Origin: Pseudomonadota bacterium
GTDB lineage: Bacteria; Pseudomonadota; Gammaproteobacteria; Xanthomonadales; Xanthomonadaceae
Length of the DNA stretch: 6,553 nucleotides
NCBI GenBank assembly: GCA_023425225.1
Contig: JAFADB010000106.1
Span: forward strand, 1 to 6,553
Direction: 5' to 3'
The notes beneath the pieces were generated by a model. That model ran no database searches and was not told the DNA's origin. It saw nothing but the letters and a program-made list of their open reading frames with translations. Below, piece by piece: positions 1-4,227 of the stretch. A program made the translations under genes and the position numbers. The first letter of the stretch is position 1. Each line of letters begins with the position of its first letter.

Positions 1-13
1 GCGGCAACGATCG

Positions 14-901
14 CTACGCCAGCCTGCCGGCCAGCTCCAGCAGGTGCTCGAGGATGACCGGCGGCGCCTGGCCCGGCAGTGTCGCCAGCGCCAGCCGCGC
101 GCGCGGTGCCGTGCCTTCGATGTCGAGGTAGCGCACGCCGGGCAGCTGCACCTGGGTCATCGCCTGCGGTACCACCGACACGCCCAGCTCGGCGGCCACC
201 AGGTTGACGATGGAGGACATCTGCGGCGCCTCCTGGCTGATCTGCAGGGTGAAACCGGCGCGGTGGCAGGCATCGCTGATCTCGTCGTACAGGCTGGAGC
301 CGAAGCTGCGCGGGAACAGGATGAACGGCTCGCCGGCCAGCGCCGACAGCGGCAGCCGCGTCTTCCTCGCCAGCGGATGCGCCGCCGGCACCGCGATCTT
401 CATCGGTTCGTCGGGGAAGTGCAGCAGCGACAGCGCGTCCGGCGTGGAGCGGCTGGGACGTACGAAGGCGGCGTCGGTCTTGCCCTCCAGCAGCTGCTTG
501 AGCAGGCCGGCGGTGTTGGTCTCCAGCAGCACCAGTGTCACCTCCGGCCACGCGCGGCGGAAGTTGCGGATCAGCGTGGGCACCACCGGGTTGAAGGCGG
601 CCGAGGCGGTGAAGCCCACGCGCAGGCGGCCGCGCTCGCCGCGGGCGACGCGCTGCACCGCATCGGTGGCCGCATCCACGTCGGCCAGCACGCGGCGCAC
701 GTCGTGCAGGAAGGCCTGCCCGGCCTCGGTCAGCTCGGCGCCCTGGTGGGTGCGGCGGAACAGCGGCGTGCCCAGTTCCTCCTCCAGCGCGCGGATCTGC
801 TGGCTCAGCGGCGGCTGGGCGATGCCGACGCGGGCGGCGGCGCGGGTGAAGTTGCCCTGTTCGGCCACGGCAAGGAAGTAGCGGAGATGTCGCAGTTCCA
901 T
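14..901 (-). CDS. LysR-type transcriptional regulator
   Basis: A 295-residue LysR-family regulator, the usual length for the family. The N-terminal winged helix-turn-helix is clear (starts MELRHLRYFLAVAEQGNFTR; HTH about residues 18-50, with the typical AQPPLSQQIRALEEELG and LFRR). A linker helix runs to about residue 88, and a periplasmic-binding-protein-like effector domain starts near residue 91 (GRLRVGFTAS) and runs to the end. ATG at 901 is preferred: AGGT at 908-911 lies six bases before it. The in-frame ATG at 907 would add two residues but sits directly against that AGGT. The gene is divergent from the MFS exporter at 998, so by family habit it probably controls that exporter and itself in response to a small, probably aromatic or otherwise toxic, ligand. 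The ligand cannot be read from the sequence. The order resembles E. coli ynfL/ynfM. Family assignment is very secure; target and ligand are inference. Confidence 0.95.
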   Translation of the reverse strand: MELRHLRYFLAVAEQGNFTRAAARVGIAQPPLSQQIRALEEELGTPLFRRTHQGAELTEAGQAFLHDVRRVLADVDAATDAVQRVARGERGRLRVGFTASAAFNPVVPTLIRNFRRAWPEVTLVLLETNTAGLLKQLLEGKTDAAFVRPSRSTPDALSLLHFPDEPMKIAVPAAHPLARKTRLPLSALAGEPFILFPRSFGSSLYDEISDACHRAGFTLQISQEAPQMSSIVNLVAAELGVSVVPQAMTQVQLPGVRYLDIEGTAPRARLALATLPGQAPPVILEHLLELAGRLA

Positions 902-903
902 GT

Positions 904-922
904 CCATACCTGGTGCATATGG
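904..922. promoter_or_regulatory. Candidate LysR operator (T-N11-A dyad)
   Basis: CCATA (904-908) and TATGG (918-922) form a perfect 5-base inverted repeat with a 9-base spacer. T907 and A919 give the T-N11-A spacing of LysR-family sites. The dyad overlaps the regulator's possible start codons, which would suit autorepression. A second loose dyad, ATATG (917-921) and CATAT (936-940), continues towards the exporter. This is inferred from pattern and position only. Confidence 0.4.
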
Positions 923-933
923 TGATGGCGTGG

Positions 934-943
934 ATCATATATT
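934..943. promoter_or_regulatory. Candidate divergent -10 elements
   Basis: This is the only AT-rich stretch of the divergent gap. On the plus strand TATATT (938-943) matches the sigma-70 -10 consensus at five of six positions and would place a transcript start about 45 bases before the exporter's GTG. On the minus strand TATGAT (forward 935-940) also matches five of six and would serve the regulator. Neither has a good -35 box, which fits activator-dependent transcription but also fits chance. Confidence 0.3.
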
Positions 944-997
944 GGACGCACGGTCCCCGACGGCGAATACTGCCTGCCTGTCACCCCGACGATCATC

Positions 998-2269
998 GTG
1001 AACACCACCGCCCGTTCCCAGGCGGCCGCTGCAGGACGCGAGGATGCCCCCGCGCTGGGCCGCATCCGGCTCGCCCTGTTCCTGGCCGGCTTCGCCACTT
1101 TCTCCCTGCTGTACAGCGTGCAGCCGCTGCTGCCCGAGTTCGCCCGCGAGTACGGGGTGAGCGCGGCGGTCAGCTCGCTGCCGCTGTCGCTGGCCACCGC
1201 GTGCCTGGCGGTGGCGATCTTCTGCGCCGGCGCGGTGTCGGAGAACCTGGGCCGGCGCGGGCTGATGTGCGTGTCCATGCTGGTGGCCGCGGTGCTCAAC
1301 CTGGCGGCGGCGTGGATGCCGCACTGGGGTGCGATGGTGGCCGCGCGGGCGTTGTCGGGCATCGCCCTGGGCGGGGTCCCGGCGGTGGCGATGGTGTACC
1401 TGGCCGAGGAGGTGCCGGCGGCGCGGCTGGGCGCGGCGGTGGGCCTGTACGTGGGTGGCAACGCCTTCGGCGGCATGATGGGCCGCATCTCGATGGGCAT
1501 CCTCACCGAGCATTTCGGCTGGCGCCACGCGCTGGCTGCGCTGAGCGCGTTCGACCTGCTGCTGGCGATCGGCTTCGTGCTGCTGCTGCCGCCCTCGCGG
1601 CACTTCGTGCGCCGCCGCGGGATGAACCTGCAGTTCCACCTGCGCGCCTGGTACGGCCACCTGCGCCATCCGTTTCTGCCGTGGCTGTTCGCCATCCCGT
1701 TCCTGGTGATGGGCGTGTTCGTCAGCGTCTACAACTACACCGGCTTCCGCCTGGGCGGGCCGGAGTTCGGCCTGAGCCAGAGCCAGATCGGGCTGATCTT
1801 CTGCGCCTACGTGTTCGGCATCGTCAGTTCCTCGGTGGCCGGGTTCTCCTCCGACCGCTTCGGCCGCGGCCCGGTGGTCAGCGCCGGGGTGGCGTGCTGC
1901 GTGCTGGGCCTGGCGCTGACGCTGGCGCACGTGCTGTGGCTGGTGATCGCCGGGATCGTGCTGCTGACCATCGGCTTCTTCGTCGCGCATTCGGCGGCCA
2001 GCGCCTGGGTCGGGCGCATGGGCGGGCAGAACCGCGGCCATGCCGCCTCGCTGTACCTGTTGTCCTATTACCTCGGCTCCAGCGTGGTCGGCTCGGCCAG
2101 CGGCTGGTTCTGGCAGCATGGCGGCTGGGTCGCGCTGGTGGCGTTCGCGCTGGCGCTGCTGATGCTGGCGATGATCGCCGCGCGCCGCCTGCAGCTGCAT
2201 GCGCCCGACGACAGCCGTCCTTCCGCGCCGTCGCGGGGCGGTCCGGTACTTCCTACCGCGGAGCAGTGA
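998..2269 (+). CDS. MFS transporter, YnfM-like drug/metabolite exporter
   Basis: A 423-residue inner-membrane major facilitator protein with about 12 hydrophobic segments, the first at roughly residues 24-43 and the last at 364-385, plus a polar 40-residue C-terminal tail. The loop 2-3 signature is GAVSENLGRR (78-87), with E/N where D/R are common. Its pseudo-repeat after TM8 is the more canonical GFSSDRFGRG (282-291). Segments such as ALFLAGFATFSLLYSVQPLL and SLYLLSYYLGSS closely resemble E. coli YnfM as I remember it. Family function is proton-driven efflux; the substrate is unknown. The start is GTG at 998: the frame is open from 926 but holds no ATG/GTG/TTG upstream, and there is no later Met before about residue 90. 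The Shine-Dalgarno is poor. It is divergent from the LysR gene, and its stop is two bases before the VOC start, so the two are probably translationally coupled. Confidence 0.93.
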   Translation: MNTTARSQAAAAGREDAPALGRIRLALFLAGFATFSLLYSVQPLLPEFAREYGVSAAVSSLPLSLATACLAVAIFCAGAVSENLGRRGLMCVSMLVAAVLNLAAAWMPHWGAMVAARALSGIALGGVPAVAMVYLAEEVPAARLGAAVGLYVGGNAFGGMMGRISMGILTEHFGWRHALAALSAFDLLLAIGFVLLLPPSRHFVRRRGMNLQFHLRAWYGHLRHPFLPWLFAIPFLVMGVFVSVYNYTGFRLGGPEFGLSQSQIGLIFCAYVFGIVSSSVAGFSSDRFGRGPVVSAGVACCVLGLALTLAHVLWLVIAGIVLLTIGFFVAHSAASAWVGRMGGQNRGHAASLYLLSYYLGSSVVGSASGWFWQHGGWVALVAFALALLMLAMIAARRLQLHAPDDSRPSAPSRGGPVLPTAEQ

Positions 2270-2271
2270 CG

Positions 2272-2652
2272 ATGATCGGTATCGACCGCCTGGACCACCT
2301 GGTGCTGACCGTGGCCGATATCGAGACGACCTGCCGCTTCTACCGCGACGTCCTCGGCATGGAGGTGGTGCGCTTCGGCGAGGGACGCACCGCGCTGGCC
2401 TTCGGCGCGCAGAAGATCAACCTGCACCAGGCCGGCCACGAGTTCGAACCCAAGGCCCGTCGCCCGACACCGGGATCGGCCGACCTGTGCCTGGTCAGCG
2501 GTACCCCGCTGGCGCAGGTGCAGGCGTAGCTGGAGGCCTCGGGCGTGGCGGTCGAATGCGGCCCGGTGGCGCGCACCGGCGCCACCGGGCCGATCCGGTC
2601 GGTGTACGTGCGCGATCCCGACGGCAACCTGATCGAGATCTGCAACTACTGA
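2272..2652 (+). pseudogene. VOC (glyoxalase/dioxygenase-fold) protein interrupted by in-frame amber codon
   Basis: A 127-codon frame (126 residues if the amber is decoded) begins ATG 2272 and ends TGA 2650-2652. It encodes a single-domain vicinal-oxygen-chelate protein of the GLOD5-like type (DRLDHLVLTVADIETTCRFY, then FGAQKINLHQAGHEFEPKA, then TGATGPIRSVYVRDPDGNLIE). Codon 86 is TAG (2527-2529). The downstream frame stays intact and conserved for 40 residues, including the expected metal ligand E122, which partners H9 and H52. Translation ending at codon 86 would lose that ligand and the last strands of the fold, so the truncated product should be inactive. TAG is one base from TGG or CAG, so a recent nonsense mutation, a base-call error or amber readthrough are all possible; the base after the stop is C, a weak termination context. 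GGAG (2260-2263) inside the exporter end is a well-spaced Shine-Dalgarno, eight bases from ATG. The gene is coupled to the MFS exporter. The substrate is unknown. Confidence 0.85.
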
Positions 2653-2664
2653 TTCGCGCATCGC

Positions 2665-2686
2665 CGCGCCGCTGGAAGCGGCGGCG
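2665..2686 (+). other. GC-rich hairpin between VOC gene and MgtC-family gene
   Basis: CGCCGC (2667-2672) pairs with GCGGCG (2678-2683) around a TGGAA loop, and two more pairs form if one G is bulged. No T-run follows, so it is not a standard intrinsic terminator. It could be a weak attenuator or merely a product of high GC. The 80-base gap has no convincing promoter. Confidence 0.25.
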
Positions 2687-2732
2687 CGCGGGACCGTATG
2701 CTGTCGGCCGGCAAGGACCTGAAGGAAGGGCA

Positions 2733-3440
2733 ATGCTGTCGATCGGCGAAATCGCCGTGCGCCTGTTGCTGGCCGCGCTGCTGGGCGCGGTGATCGGCAT
2801 CAATCGCGGCCGTCTGGAATGGGCGGCGGGGCTGCGCACGCACATGCTGGTCTGCGTGGGCTCGGCGCTGGCGTGCATCGTCTCCGCCTACGGTTTTTCC
2901 GGGCTGCTGGGCCGGCCAGGCGTGTCCTTCGACCCCTCGCGGGTGGCCGCACAGGTGGTCAGCGGGGTCGGCTTCCTGTGCGCGGGCACGATCATGTTCC
3001 TGCAGCGCGAGCAGGTGATCCGCGGGCTGACCACCGCGGCCAGCCTGTGGGCGGTGGCGATGATCGGGCTGGCGGTCGGCACCGGGATGCATGCGGCGGC
3101 GGTGATGGCCACGGCGATGCTGTGGATCATCCTGGCCCTGCTCAAGCCGCTGGAACTGCGCTGGCTGCAGCATGCGCCGGGCAACGGCCTGCGGGTGACG
3201 CTGGCGCGCGGTTCGTCGCTGGCCAAGGTGGAGGCGGCGCTGTCCGACCTGCACGTGCCGGTGACGCAGATGGTGCTCGAGCGCCGCGACGACCGCGAGG
3301 ACGTGGTCGAGGTGCTGTGCCCGCCGGCGCTCGGCCGCAAGCGCCTGCTGGAGGTGGCCGACCGCCTCGGCGATGTCGAGGGCATCACCTCGGTCGGGCT
3401 GCTGGGGGCGGAAGCGCCAGGGCGCCCGCCACGCGGCTGA
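2733..3440 (+). CDS. MgtC/SapB family membrane protein
   Basis: A 235-residue inner-membrane protein. The N-terminal 140 residues hold four to five hydrophobic segments and carry the family's conserved blocks: GINRGRLEWAAGLRTHMLV (22-40), AAQVVSGVGFLCAGTI (72-87) and RGLTTAASLWAVAMIGLAVG (97-116). A soluble C-terminal region, about 152-225, has the alternating pattern of the ACT-like domain found in longer MgtC proteins. Salmonella MgtC aids growth at low magnesium and inside macrophages and acts on the F1Fo ATP synthase. Most environmental homologs have no proven role, so the function here stays open. ATG 2733 is chosen because GGAAGG lies just upstream (2723-2728) and the family motif starts about 22 residues in; the frame is open further upstream, but that stretch is antisense-like shadow over the VOC gene. 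It lies 80 bases after the VOC stop, possibly read through from the same operon. It is convergent with metE. Confidence 0.92.
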   Translation: MLSIGEIAVRLLLAALLGAVIGINRGRLEWAAGLRTHMLVCVGSALACIVSAYGFSGLLGRPGVSFDPSRVAAQVVSGVGFLCAGTIMFLQREQVIRGLTTAASLWAVAMIGLAVGTGMHAAAVMATAMLWIILALLKPLELRWLQHAPGNGLRVTLARGSSLAKVEAALSDLHVPVTQMVLERRDDREDVVEVLCPPALGRKRLLEVADRLGDVEGITSVGLLGAEAPGRPPRG

Positions 3441-3470
3441 GGCGGCGGGACGGGTGTCTTCCTGGCGTCG

Positions 3471-3586
3471 CTCACTACGGCCTGGGGAAGTTTTGTCGCA
3501 GGGACAGCGGGTGCCTCGAACGTCCAGCTCCCGGCATGCCGGGATCCCGCCGTGACTCGGGATCGAGGCTTGCACGCCGAACCTTG
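3471..3586 (+). repeat. Diverged ~115-bp repeat unit, copy A
   Basis: This stretch aligns with the reverse complement of 3981-4094. Shared landmarks in the same order are CTCACT, CTGGggAAGTTT, GGGACA, TGCCT, GCTCC, a GC hairpin, GGATCGAGGCTTGC and ACCTTG. Identity is about two thirds by eye. It contains a perfect palindrome CCCGGCATGCCGGG (3530-3543), followed directly by a second inverted repeat, GATCCCG (3543-3549) with CGGGATC (3558-3564). It runs into the first REP palindrome at 3591. I do not know a named family for it. Confidence 0.6.
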
Positions 3587-3590
3587 GTTC

Positions 3591-3677
3591 TCGTCATCCC
3601 CGCGCAGGCGGGGACCCAGGGACTTTCGCGCAGATTTAGACAACGTCCATGGGCTCCCGCCTGCGCGGGAGCGACGA
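3591..3677. repeat. REPIN-like inverted pair of REP palindromes
   Basis: Two REP-like elements face each other across a 27-base spacer. The left one (3591-3620) begins TCGTCATCCCCGCG and has a 7-pair stem TCCCCGC/GCGGGGA with loop GCAG. The right one (3648-3677) is its inverted relative with stem CTCCCGC/GCGGGAG and loop CTGC, ending AGCGACGA. The stems differ at one pair (T-A against C-G counterparts) but remain fully paired. Such palindromes are typical dispersed intergenic repeats of xanthomonads, mobilised in related systems by RAYT transposases; no RAYT gene lies in this window. The position after convergent genes suits a transcript-end or mRNA-stabilising role. Confidence 0.75.
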
Positions 3678-3709
3678 TCAGGAGTTTCTCCAGACGCACC
3701 TGTGCACGG

Positions 3710-3726
3710 AGGCGGAAACGCCTTTC
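3710..3726 (+). other. Small GNRA-loop hairpin with short T-run
   Basis: AGGCG (3710-3714) pairs with CGCCT (3719-3723) around a GAAA loop and is followed by TTCT. It resembles a minimal intrinsic terminator for plus-strand reading, but the stem and the T-run are both short and it lies 270 bases beyond the MgtC-family stop. Confidence 0.2.
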
Positions 3727-3818
3727 TGCGGCCAAATGACCGGTTGTCCAGGGACCTCCGCGACGAAATCAGCCAGCTACGGGATCTATCTGTAGCCCCA
3801 TCCAGCGAAGCACAGGCA

Positions 3819-3846
3819 CTGGGTCCCCGCCTGCGCGGGGACGACG
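3819..3846 (-). repeat. Solitary REP palindrome
   Basis: The third REP-like element is in the same orientation as the right arm of the REPIN. It has stem GTCCCCGC/GCGGGGAC with loop CTGC, flanked by CTGG and GACG. Its reverse complement is nearly identical to the left arm of the REPIN (GCGCAGGCGGGGACCCAG shared). No inverted partner was found within 100 bases on either side. Confidence 0.7.
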
Positions 3847-3936
3847 GGTACACAGATGCCGACGTCATGATCCAGGTCTCGTCGGCCCCAGCGACATCGC
3901 AACAACGTTGCCGCATACCCTCGCGGACAAGGCAGG

Positions 3937-3961
3937 AAAACTTCTCCAGTGGATAGTGCGC
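3937..3961 (-). repeat. Third copy of the repeat-unit head
   Basis: Read on the minus strand, this matches the first 25 bases of unit A (3470-3494) at about 19 of 25 positions: GC-CACTA, then CTGG-GAAGTTTT. The rest of the unit does not clearly follow. It lies between unit B and the solitary REP, in the same orientation as unit B. Confidence 0.45.
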
Positions 3962-3980
3962 CTTCGCTGAGCCGACGGGA

Positions 3981-4094
3981 CAAGGTGCAGCGCGCAAGCC
4001 TCGATCCGGATTCCAAGAATGCCTGGGCAGGCCAGGAGCCTTGCGGTCCAGGCATTCGATGTGTCCCAGCGCCGAAACTTTTCCAGACAGTGAG
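3981..4094 (-). repeat. Diverged ~115-bp repeat unit, copy B
   Basis: This is the inverted counterpart of 3471-3586, of nearly the same length (114 against 116 bases). Read on the minus strand it starts CTCACTGTCTGGAAAAGTTT and ends GGATCGAGGCTTGC...CACCTTG. At the place of copy A's palindrome it has CCTGG-CCTGC-CCAGG (forward 4022-4036), so the stem survives with a C-G to T-A pair exchange. Copies A and B point towards each other and enclose all three REPs. Confidence 0.6.
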
Positions 4095-4110
4095 TCAGCC
4101 GTGTCGGAAG

Positions 4111-4182
4111 GCGGCCATCCTGGCCGCGCGCGGCGTGCGCGGCACCGTGCCGAAGCGGGTCGGGAACGGCGCCCATAGGCGC
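4111..4182 (-). other. Cluster of short GC hairpins downstream of metE
   Basis: Three close inverted repeats are present: GCGGCCA/TGGCCGC (4111-4117 with 4121-4127), CGGCA/TGCCG (4140-4144 with 4148-4152) and GCGCC/GGCGC (4169-4173 with 4178-4182). None has a T-run. They may help end or protect the metE transcript, or simply reflect GC-rich composition. Confidence 0.25.
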
Positions 4183-4183
4183 A

Positions 4184-4219
4184 GGCGGGAAATGCCGGCG
4201 AACTCCCGGCATCCCCGCC
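4184..4219 (-). terminator. Terminator-like hairpin after metE
   Basis: The hairpin starts eight bases after the metE stop. ATGCCGG (4192-4198) pairs with CCGGCAT (4206-4212) across a 7-base loop, and a lower stem GGCGGG (4184-4189) pairs with CCCGCC (4214-4219) past a small internal loop, giving 13 pairs in all. Only TT follows the upper stem on the minus strand, so it lacks a classical U-tract. Placement right at the gene end supports a transcript-end role. Confidence 0.5.
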
Positions 4220-4227
4220 CGCCTCGT

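Larger units (their letters stand above)
3441..4227. other. Non-coding, repeat-filled gap between convergent genes
   Basis: This stretch of 787 bases lies between the stops of the MgtC-family gene and metE. I see no credible gene. Open frames here give peptides such as PAQAGTQ, VPACAGMT and SSPRRRGP, which are translations of the REP palindromes. Identified contents in order are unit A, a REPIN-like inverted pair, a small GNRA-loop hairpin, a lone REP, a unit-head copy, unit B, and a run of hairpins after metE. Nothing recognisable was found in about 3678-3708, 3726-3818 and 3847-3936. Confidence 0.8.

Noticed and set aside
44..925. Open frame of 293 codons antisense to the LysR gene
   Set aside because: It mirrors a clear LysR-family gene and is rich in Gln/Arg/His/Ala, as expected from its antisense frame.
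2698..2741. Direct repeat ATGCTGTCG at 2698-2706 and 2733-2741 before and at the MgtC-family start
   Set aside because: Only nine bases, the first ATG is out of frame with the gene, and there is no supporting structure. Probably chance.
3591..3846. Possible CRISPR array from three similar palindromes
   Set aside because: The repeats occur in both orientations with irregular spacing (27 and about 141 bases) and imperfect identity; there are no cas genes.
3552..3956. Plus-strand open frame of 134 codons in the repeat gap
   Set aside because: Its peptide includes SSPRRRGP and PRLRGDD, the usual translation of xanthomonad REP palindromes, and it has no plausible Shine-Dalgarno or family match.
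3475..4212. Minus-strand small frames in the repeat gap (115, 89 and 86 codons)
   Set aside because: They encode VPACAGMT- and VVPAQAGTQ-type strings produced by the repeats, and they overlap one another.
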